Assembly (NCBI GenBank): GCA_037074705.1
Contig: CM073590.1
Location: forward strand, 211,464,746-211,528,745
Direction of reading: 5' to 3'
DNA from: Zhengitettix transpicula
Lineage: Eukaryota; Arthropoda; Insecta; Orthoptera; Tetrigidae
DNA length: 64,000 nucleotides
The notes under the pieces were generated by a model. That model had not been told where the DNA came from and did no database searches. It saw only the letters and a list, made by a program, of their open reading frames with translations. The position numbers and the translations under genes were made by a program. Within the stretch, counting starts at the first letter, position 1; every line of letters starts with the position of its first letter. Positions 11,801 through 23,800 of the stretch are shown here, piece by piece.

Positions 11801-14800
11801 TATTTGTTGTTAGGTATTTTATGAATTGTTCACAATTTTGTGACAAACTTCACTTTCAGCCTTATCACACAGTGCATTAAAAATAGCTTTAATTTCAAAT
11901 CTAAATTCCATGTTTATATATAGTTGAAAATGACATGTATTGTAATCTTTTTAATCCATATTTAAAACCCCATTGTGTATCCAAAATATATTTATTTGTT
12001 ACTAGGTAATTGTTGTTAGTATCAGGCCAAGAATGAAGGTTCTATTCACACATGCACTGCAGAGCAGTCCAGCTTGTCTCCCACTCATTACTTGGCAGTT
12101 TGTCATCATACAAATGGCAGATTCTTCACGTGTTGTTGATCCAGTTTTAGCCTTTGCTAGAGAATCTTCAATTTTCTTCTTTCAGGTAAACTTTTATACT
12201 TTAGTAAATATTGTTCTACCATTGAAGAACTGCTTTCTGTTAAGGCTTACATAAAATCATCTATATTATAAATACTTTAATGCATTTGTAATTGTTCCAT
12301 TCCAATGTTAATTCTATGGCAGTTTGTCTTACAGTTATTTTGAAATTATAGTATTGTTTTTCTAAGTATGAAATTTTTATTACTAATATAGTTTATACAT
12401 AATTTGTGTGTTCCAGTATGTAAATGCCTTGAAATTGTATTGTAGTGTAGCAAATTTGATTAATGAGACATCGTCTCTACAAATGTTAATAAAAAAAATT
12501 CTATAAAATGATTCCTTTAGCACAAGTTTCATAAATCTTTATTTCCTCCAAAATTTTATCAAATAATTACATTGCTTTGTTACAGTATCACAATTTCTGA
12601 GTTACTTTGTTACATGCTCTTTTTTTGCATATAAACTACATGACAACATCTGTTAATGTGGACTAGTTGTTTGTTTTGCAGGAAATAAGTTGTACAATGT
12701 TGTCAGATTTATGTTGTTATATTTTAATGTACAGATAATCTGTTACATTTGTTGCTGAAGAATAATCTTGGAAAGTTTATACACTCCTGAAGCTCTACCA
12801 AATTAAAATTCTCTTTGAAGATTTATTTGGAATAAAAAAATTGCCTGCATTTTTCAATACTGGAAACATATTTTATATATAAATAATTATGAATCTAATT
12901 AAAATGTTTATGGTAGTACTCAACAGTTTTAAAATGTATTTATATAAAGATCTTATTGTTATCATAACATATTTATTTCTGTTTGTAGGTGTCTGTTGAT
13001 AATCGAAACAAAGTCAAGTTTATACCATTACAAAGACTCAGTGTGTTATACAATTTGCTCAGCTTGCATTGGCTTAACAGCCGAACTTTGGTTGCTCTTG
13101 ATACTTTGGAACAGCTTCATTTAATAGATGTGCGTACACATGAAGAACTTGAAGTTCTTGACCTCGCTGGAGTTGGACTTGTGTATGCTACTGCCCACTT
13201 TAAAGGTTTATCCACTGGAGGGAATGTCAGCAAAGCAATGGTAATTAAACTGAATGGTCTTTCCAATAAATATTCATTTATTTAGATTTATTATTCATTC
13301 CATTAGTCCTCAGTTGAGGAAACAGGATACGTCATAATATAAGAAGATTACATGAAAATAATAAATTATTATACTTACAAAGTTTAAAAATCAAACATTG
13401 TATTTTACAGAAAAAATTATATATTTTAAAACTACATTAAAGATATCAATATAACAGTAATTAGTAATTCAAGAAATGATAAGTATATTAATTCATCTTC
13501 AATTTTCATTTGATGTAATTTCCAGCTGAAAATCTTACAGTGATTCCCATCGAACATGGAAAAGAACAAAAGTAAGCAGTTAAATTCTAGAAGATTATAA
13601 TCGTAAAATAATAACAAAATTTGAAGATTTACAATTCTTTATAAATAAATTTTGTATTGTTAAAGTTTTTATTTCATCCGGAAGACTTGTCTTATAGATT
13701 TATCACAGAATAAAGAATGCTTGATTCTCACGCAACGTTTCCGAGTCTGTCTGTGATTACTAAATTTGTGTCATCAGCGTAAAGGAATAATATTAAAGGA
13801 TCTAAATAATTTGGTAAATCATTAATGTAAATGATGAAAAGTAAGGGCCTCAAAATTGAACCCTGAGGGATACCACAGGTAATTGTTTCCCATTCTAATA
13901 CATGCTCATTTCCATCAGTGTTTACAATCACAAATTTAGGCTCCTTTTTTGTAAGTAAGATCGCAATAAAGAAATGGGAACTCCTCTGATTCCATAGAAA
14001 TCTAATTTTCGGAGCAAAATGTCCTGATCTAGTAAATCAAATGCTTTGGAAAGGTCAGCAAAAATTCCAGCCACTTTAAGTCTTTCATCGAGTGCATCAA
14101 GAATACATTGAATGAAGTCATATGAAGTCGTGTTGGTGGATTTACCTTTAATGTACCCTGCTGTGATGTGGAAATAATTTTAAATTTTGTGAGAAAAGTT
14201 GCAATTCTTATGTGTACTGCTTTGATATTCTTGGAGAATATTGACAAGAGCAAAATAGGGTGATAAATGGAAACCCCTGTTGTAGAACCCTTTTTGTACA
14301 ATGGTATAACTGTCACGTCTTTTAGAGCCAGAGCATACCAGCAGAAAAACATAAGTTAAAAATGAACTGTTTTGGAATTGAAATTTCATTACAGCAGTGT
14401 TTAACAAAGTTTACTGCTGACTCCATATGTCACATGCATTTGAAGATTTTAAGTTTTTTATTATGTTAATCTCATTTTTGTTGATCAGGAGTAGAAAGAA
14501 AGACTTATTAACTGGTTTTCTAGATTCACGTAGCAGTTCTCAAAAGTTTGACGTGTTACGTTTCTGTATACATGATTTCTCAAACATATCACAAGAAACG
14601 TTAATAAAATACGAGTTAAATTCACATGCTGCTTCTTTATTTGCTATTGGGTATTCGTTCTTTATAAGTTGTGTATTGTTACAGTTTTTAGATTTACCCA
14701 AGGTCTCATTGATAATGTTCCAAGTTGCTTTTATTTTACTATCTGAATTAGCAAAGTAGTCTATTTTGCATTACCTAGTTTTTTAGCAGCAGTGATTACT

Positions 14801-17800
14801 TTCTTATAAATGTGTTTATACTTCACATAATTTTTTTAAAATTCAGCACTTGTATTTATTTCTTTTAATTTATGGAGCTGGCGGCATAGATATACACGAG
14901 ATATTCTAATACCTTGAGTAATCCACGTATTTCATTTAATAATAATAAGAATTTAATAAAGTTTTGAAACGTGTTATTTGGGTCCATCTCAATGTCTGTG
15001 TTTAGAAGTGTATTTCATGAAGTTGTCCCCTAGTTTCGCCTTGATTTTGTTCAAATTTATTTGGCAAAGACGTCTCCCACATGTAGTTGTAACAGTTGTT
15101 TTACTGTGGAACAGTTCGCAATATATGTGCATGACTTCATAGTCTGGTAGCGCAGATTTAATGACAAATACTTTGTATTTTGTGAGGTCTAAGCTACATC
15201 GGAGGACGTCAATACATGTTGAAGAACTATCCACAATCGTAGTTGGGCTACTATTAGTAACAGGAAGACCGTTACAGGATAGAAGTTGTTCAAGATGAAG
15301 CTTTTTCCTTGGGTCAGTTAGAAAGTCAATATTGAAATCACCACAAATAATTATATATTTTCCTCCGTTACGAATTATTGAAATGACTACAGAATTTCAA
15401 AGAACATATCTACATTACTATTTGGATTATGATTGATACATGAGACCACTACATTTTACATTTTTTACGCCTTTACCAGTTGCTATTTCAATAAAACTGC
15501 ATTCGAAACCATCTCTGTACCATATGACTTAAGATTTAATCTCACATTACAATAGGAGGCATATCCGTTTCTTACATAAATGCAAGAACCTCAATTTTTA
15601 AGTGTACTTTTATTGAAGTTCGCTAGTCTTTTATAACCGGTAATTGGAAAAATTTCAGCTTCCAGACTAGACTGCCAATGTTCAGTTAGCGGTAAATACG
15701 TCGACTGGAATATTTTGCCACGTTAAAAAAGATTCTAACTCGAGTTTTTTTATTCCCAAGACTTTGAATGTTTTGATTCATTATACAAAATTTTACATAT
15801 GAATTAGCCAAAGATATACATTCTTTATTTTGTAATCGATAATCTTAAATAGTTTGCTGGTTTCCGCGAAGGTTAAAGACATGAAATCTGATCAGAAATA
15901 TTTATTACGAACTGTTTCTTGCCAGAATAGTTCATGTGACGACCATGACCAGTAAAGTTATTACGTTTTAAATTATAAAATACATTTGTAACACATTCTC
16001 GGAACTGGTTCTGTAGTTGGCATCTGGACCGTCAAATCTCGGCGGCAATTCACTTACAATCACTTTTTTGCTGTTAAGTTTTGGAAGCATATCGTCGAGT
16101 TTAGACTAGTTTATGAGACTTCCAGCACTAATGTCATTTGTACCACCTACAATAATAACAGCATCGGCGTCCTTCGTTAAATCAGACGCTTTCTTCACCA
16201 CTTCACGCATTGGAGCGCCTAGCTTGACGATGCCACACACGTCGAAATTCTCACCTCATTCACTTCATAAAAGCTCACTGCAACCCCTGACGTGATTAGA
16301 CATCAGTAAAACAATCTTATTCTTATTATTACTCACTGTGTCACTTCGGCGATTTTCTTTTCCAGAGATTTACAATTTGAGCACGTAATACACTTTTTAT
16401 TCTGTTCAAGTCTTTTTGAAAGCGTCTGTTTATTGCCTGTAGTTGATAGTCCCACTGACTTCAGGTGCTGCTTGAGTTCCGCAACAGAAACCGTTTTTCC
16501 TGCATATAATATGCCATACGTTGTTGATGATATGATTGTGCATCAATGACAGTTGTAAAGCATTTATATTTTCCAAGTTGAACCATAATTTATTTTTATC
16601 ATATTTTTAATCAAATCTAAAGTCTGATTTAATTGTTTTCACATTTGTTGTAGGCATTAGGTGGAGAGAGAGCTTGTTATAATTCTGTAATTAGCTTTGG
16701 AAATCAAATGCTCATTCTTGGAACAAAAACTTTTCATGTATTGTCTATACGAACTTGGAATGAAAGACTCTTCCACTATGTAAAACAAGTAAGATTCTAA
16801 CACACCTTCAATTATATTGGGAAATATGTTCTTAGATTGATTTCATTTTAATCAGTTTGTTTATTTCAGGGAAAATATTTAGATGCCCTTTCACTGGGAA
16901 TGGAATTTTACTTGGACAAGGCAAAAGCTGTAGTTGGTCTTAAGGGCCCCAAACCTAAACGCAAAGAAATGATATGGGAGAAAGTAAGTTACAAAATGTG
17001 TAACTTAAAAAAATAGATTGCTTCATTTTTGTGCCTGTTACTGTACTTAATATTGTCCATGTTGTAGGTGCTGGAAATACTAAATATGTATATAGATGAT
17101 ACTTTAGTCTCTGGGGAAAATATTGAATGTTACAGTGAAGTAATTCCTTCATGTGTAGAATACTGCATTGAGTTAGATGTTCTGTAAGTTTGTTTTTTTA
17201 ATAAAGTTTTCATGTTGTTTTCTATCTTTTAATATTGCTATTTTTTTACAGAGACTTGTTATTTGGGAAATTATGGGATCTTTGCAGTATTGAAAGTGTT
17301 TCAAAAGCAATATATTTAGAATCTCTAGAACCATGGCTGCTTAATGATCGTTTGCATCATGTTCCTCCAACAATTATGCAACAGTTTGTCTCTCATTATG
17401 AAGAATTGGGTAATTTCCAGGTATATGTAATTCTGAACTACATAACACAATTTAAATGTTGAATTGATATTTTTAAGTCTGAGATAATATTTTATATTAA
17501 CTACTGCTAAAGAGAACTTACAAGATTTCTTTGTCATTTCATCAGCTGCTTTATATCCACTCATTAAACATGTAGGTTTCTTTAACAGAAATGCTGTCAG
17601 CCAAAATTGATGTCTGTGTATAGTATGCAGAACATATGAATGGTAATTGCCAAATTCCAGAATGCGTTTATTCTTATACCATTGTTTTTTTATCCATGTA
17701 AGGCAAATTTTAACACAAATCAGTTGCAAACAAAGGAATTGAATGTGCTGGAGATATTTTTAACAAACTTCCAGGCAACATTAAAGAATTAAGAAATCAT

Positions 17801-20800
17801 ATAGTTAAATTCAAATGTGAACTTCACAAATTTATCAATCCTTCTCTGTTTACAAATATTAAAAATGTGACCTTAATACTACATTTACCAACTATTACTT
17901 ATTTTACTCATGGTATTTTAAATGGTTGGCATGAACTATTATTTGCTGTAAATTAAGAAATATATAATTGTAGTATGCTTAAAACATGTAATTATTACTA
18001 AACAGGTTGCTCATTTCACTTTCTTACTAAGAAAGTAACTGTACATGAAAACACCCTGTTTTGTTCAATACTTTGCTCTTCCTTGAAGCCTTGCTTCTTT
18101 TAAGGATCTACAGAAAATGACTAATCTAATGCTTTAAGTTACAAGTGGCATACTTTCAATCTCACAATATGAAAAACAATTGTATTAGGAATCAAATATT
18201 TTTGGAATAAATGTATATACTTTAGGAAAATGTGACAAGATCAAATTAATTAACACATTTGGACACAAAAGAGATACAGGGTAGCCAACTTACCTGAAAC
18301 CAACAGTTGGTCCTGTCAGGCTGGCAGAAATAAAAACCAAATTTTCAAGGACCTGAGCACACTTTGTCAAGATAGTAGGTAAAAACTGCATGCTTCGCTA
18401 ACCTACTATCTTGATTAATTGTGCCTTAATCATCATTCCATACACAAAATATTTGCTTTCCATACTACAAAATCACACATATTTGCTAAATGCATGCATG
18501 AGATGTGAGTTTCACTGCTTTTTGCCAGAAATTTGAATATTACATTGTGAAACATTTCAGGCACTAGAAGCAAGCCTAGTTCATGTGGAAGTTGCTTCAC
18601 TTGATATTCATCAGGTTATGGGTCTTTGTTGGTCACAAGGTTTATATGATGCTATTATTCACATCCATAACTGTGCACTTATGGACTATGTAACACCATT
18701 GCAGGAACTTATGCCCATACTTCAAGCAGCATTGGCAACAGGTTTGTTCTTAAATTGCTACGGGCTACACAATAATAATTCCTTAAGACTAGAAACACAC
18801 ATACTTATTTTATATTTAACTACAAAATTTGAAGAAAACATAAATTATCAACTCTGTAAAGTCATCCATTTAATACAGTATTATTTTCTATTATTTCAGG
18901 AAAGCAATTGACTGATCAACAAATTTCTCTGGGCAACAAATTACTAGTTTATATAAGCTGTTGCTTAGCTGGGCGTGCTTATCCTGTTGGTGATATTCCT
19001 ACAGAGCAAGTAGCATCTGTGAAACATGAAGTTTTTAAGTGTCTAACTTGTTTACATAGTAAAGATGCCCCTGATTCAGAGCTTTCATATCCTTACCTCA
19101 GGTTTGTACTAAACTAGTTGACTCGTCAATACATACTTATATAGGAAACGGTGACTTTCCTTAGAATGAAAATGGCCACCATGTCAAACAGAATACAGAA
19201 TAAAAATATTTTGAAGCATTGTCCTACTCCTTTAGGAGATAGAGGTTTGCTCCACTCATTAGCTAACTGCTAACAGTCTGGCATAGGTGGAAGTTCATAT
19301 TTTCGAGGGCCTGAGCCCCCCTTCGTCAGGAAGAAAGATCTGAACTGTGTGATGGCCGGCACGAAATATCCAGTCAGACTAAGCAGCAAAAATATTTTAA
19401 ATTTTTGAGGACATGAATGCTCTTTTTTCAGGAAATAAGGACTAAAATAAATCAACAGTTGGTCCAGTCAGGTTGAGGAGTGAAAGTAATTCAAATTTGT
19501 CAGGAGAGAATTTCTTAAGTGTGTGTCAGCCAGCTATGAATTGATGAATTCAAACTAAGGTGTACCAGCCATTAGACAACAACAATTGACACCCAACAAA
19601 GCCAAAAACTCTATTTCTCACTATCAAGGAAAGGTCGCAATCATTAAAAAAAGTTCATATATACATATACATTTAAATGTTATGGATTTTAATTATTAAG
19701 TGACAGTCACATTTTATAATTGGGTAGTGAGGAAAGATAGAAATATAGGACAATGGTTGGGAATATGCTCTGAAGAAAGCATATGCTTTAGGCATAGTAA
19801 TATGCACAAAGGGCACATATTTATAAGGCATAGAGAGGAAGACTGAGAAGAAGAAGAAAGAAAGAAAGACTGAAACTATTCAGCAGGGCCGGGTATCAAA
19901 CTTTTGCTTGGTACACTATCACTGAGCTACATATATAACACATAATTGAGATAAACAGTTTGTGCCACTAGACTTGGAAGTAATAACATATAATAGGACT
20001 TTATGTTGTGCTGGCTGGCCACATTACGTTTAGTCCTACTGTTCTGTGGAAGTTGACACAGCATATTTTTTAAAAAAAATTGTGCACTTATCATGCATGA
20101 TTTCATAAAATAGAAAATTTATACTATCTATTTCTGTTTCAGGGTGTTACTTCATTTTGATACCAGAGAATTCCTTAATGTTTTAGCTCTTGCATTTGAA
20201 GAACCTGAATTTCTAACTGAACTAGGAATGCGCCAAGTACAACGACTAGTTGATATATTGCTGCTTGTTATGGTCCAAGGAGAAGGTTTTACAGTCAGTT
20301 TTATGAATTTTAATTCAGTTAAATAGCCCTTTATTCAATTCATAATACATCACTGTAGTTTTCTGTTTCAGCCAAGTCAAGTGGGCTCTCTATTCACATT
20401 TTTGGCTAGACAATTAGCACGACCATGGTGTGGTCTTTTGCACATAGATAGACAATTGTTTGAGCAAGTAGTTGAGTTTCTAACAGAGGGTACAGCTACA
20501 CCTAGCACTGGTCACCATGAAGAACGGCAACAAGCATTGCTAGAGTTGATACGTGCAGGTGGACTTCAACATTATGATCAGGATCGCTTACTTTCTCTTT
20601 CCCTCAAGGCATCTTTGTAAGTGAATGAAAGTTGTATATATATATATATATATAACTTGTCCATCCACAAATTATTGAGTTACAATTGGGTGAGTCTAAT
20701 ATATTTTTATTTTACAGTTATCGAGTTTGTGAGTTGCTGTATGAGCAAAGGCATGAATATGATAAAATATTACAGTGTTATCTTCGAGATCCCCTTCGTA

Positions 20801-23800
20801 AACCTCAGGTTTTTTCATACTTACGTAATATTTTGCTGTTGTACAACAACACAGCAGATAGGACAAAAGTGGAAACACAAGTAATAGATAACATTCAAGT
20901 GAGTAATGTGCTATGGATACTTTTTTTATACATATTTTCTTGGGGAGTTATTCATATTCAGAAAAAAAGGTAATAGTTTTCATATTTATTGATTCAGGAA
21001 TATTTTGTTGCAGGAATTACTTGATATTGATGCTGCAAAAACAGGTCAGATTGTAGTCATACATTTACCACAGATAATAACAAAAATTATAAACAAACTT
21101 GAGAATGAACCAAAAGTCCTATACCAATTTCTGAGCGGCCTTTTTAATTATAGGTTAGAACAGCTATGATATTTCTATATTAAAATGACTAACAATAATT
21201 GACTTATTATATAATTATTTTTCAGAGAAGGACAATCAGGCTTTGGGCACCTTAAAGATGATTTACCACTGCAGCCACATTTAGTTGAACAATTTGTTGA
21301 TTTGATGTGCCAATATGAGCCTAATAAAGTTTATGATTTTGTTACTTATAATGAAAGCTATCGTTTAGATTATGCTCTTCAGGTATGTGATATGTGTCAG
21401 ATATTGTATTTCATACATACATTTATAATTACTCAATTTAAAAATACACCTGATGAAACTAATTTTTTAGGTACATGTAAATATGGCATTATTATTCCTA
21501 TTATAAATATTTATGTTAATAATTAACTAAAAAAAAGTATTCTATAATTATTGTGGTACTTGCAATTCCAAAGGTGATCACATTTCTTGCATTTTACATC
21601 TATACTATATTTTTCTGTGCACATTTTCTTAACACATTTTTAATAAAGTTATCTTTTTCACTTCATTCCAATTTTATTAGTATATAACCATTATTGGCTG
21701 TACTGAAAGAAGAACTTTTACCAATCAAATATTTTGGAGCACAGCATAGCCTGATTTCTAAAATAATTATTAATGTAATGATTTTCCTTGAATGCGATAT
21801 CATTCCTGATAAGCAACTTTTCATCCAAAATATTGATATAAGAGGGTGGTATTTTGGAATATAAAAAAAATTGAAATCATGTTGCAAAAAAGTTAACACT
21901 GATATTAAGTAAATTGGTACAAGGCTGATTGAAATTGAAAATCCAAATAATATTCAACAATCTTTCTCTTAGCACATTATTGATTATACTGATTCTTGTT
22001 ACTGCTATGGGTACATCATAACTGTTATAATTTGATAATTTTAAAGAGAACATACAACAATTTATAATATAATGTGGGATAAAATATATTTTAATTATAA
22101 ATAATAATAAACAAAAATTTTACTTAAAACAGATATGACTAACAATAATAAGAAAGATAGCCAAATACAGACAAAATAAATGATAATACAAACATCACAC
22201 AACATTCCTGGAAGCCTTTCTTCAGGAACAGAAAAAACACAAGAGCCTATAGTGACACAATTGCACTAGTCAGTTGACAAAACTCAAACATGAGTTAACC
22301 GACTAGTGCAGTTGTGTCACTAGGCTCTTGCATTTTTTTCTGCACCTGAAGAAAGGAATGTAGCTTTCAGAAATGTTGTGTGGTTTTTATATTTTCACTT
22401 CTTTTGTCTGTATTTGGCTATCTTTATTATTATTAATTTTCAATCTGACGTAAATTTTTCATTTTTAGATATGACTAACCTTAAATTTGAAAAATTATTT
22501 CAATAAAACATTTTCAATGAGTTAAGAAATGAAACACAGCACTACAATATAATAAATAGTTCAAATTAATTAATTAATTTATATCAAATTATAAGATTCT
22601 TGGGCAGTGACTGTTTTTACATATATGTGAGGCTATTTTATTCCAAATTTATGTAAACCAAAACAGAAACTCTGTAAACTGGGTCCAGAAACAGAAGTAC
22701 CATGGAGTCAGTGAAGGATTGATGATTCTTCACACAGTGCATATTCTCTCTGGCAGGTGTATCTAGGAGGCTTTAATTTCTGCCCGGGCCATCTCAAGTC
22801 CACCAGAAACTTTACTCTGCCAATGTCTGTTCCTTCGAATCTGCACCAAGCAATTGACTGAAACAAATTCTTTATCTCTATGAATTGTCCAAGTCTCACA
22901 TTCTCATCTTTACCAACTGTACTCTATAGGCTTCCTTCTCCATGTTTTAAATTTTCTGACTGGTAAAAGGACCATGTCTTGAAAGAAAAATGGTAGATTT
23001 CACTCCTACAGCTTCCCTAGAGTGGGTGCAGCTACATGTATCTTAAAGCTCATAAAGTATTTTTTCTTGATCTTGTGCAAAAAAGTCTGTTACCTGTAAT
23101 TAATATTTTTTCTGTCAGCTATTTTCAGTTGTATCTTCACATAAACCAATAATCTCATTGTCTGCTTTCATTTTTAGTATCAATTACATGCTTCCAGAAA
23201 ATGCCTCTTTGTAGATGTGCAGCTTATGGCCTGTCATGCTCGCTTCCAGGAATTTTTGACCAGATATGTTCATCAAAACATGTGTTAACCCTTATGTATT
23301 TTTTATAATAATGTGGTGTAAGAAACTAGTATTATAACATCAAAAGAATAAAATGAATGTGTAACTTTAAATTAATGGTACTAAACTTCTGTCTTGTTGA
23401 AAATTAATGACTTTTATTAGTGCTTGAAACTAGTAGTCTTCATAAACTCTTCACTGCAGATTACAAGGAAGTATGATCAAGTAGATGCCACAGCATACCT
23501 CTTAGAAAAAACTGGTGATTTTCAAGGAGCTTTACAATTACTTCTCCAAAGATTGGATATAGACATTAAAGGACTTGTTAACACTAACACTCATAATGAA
23601 ACACAAGTTCGAGAACTAACCACAAAATTGATGGGACTTTGCCAGAGAGGTTCTGCTACAATGGATGAGCAAGGACGACAGACTGTATGGTTTCTCCTTC
23701 TAGAAAGTTTAATGCAACCTCAAAGAGAAGCAACGAGTCGTCATGTGGGTATGTAATATTTAAAAATAAGGAACTGAAAAAATTATTAGATAGTGACTAA

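Noticed and set aside
14427..14759. 110-codon plus-strand open frame in VPS8 intron 7
   Set aside because: It is the antisense shadow of the LINE remnant on the minus strand.
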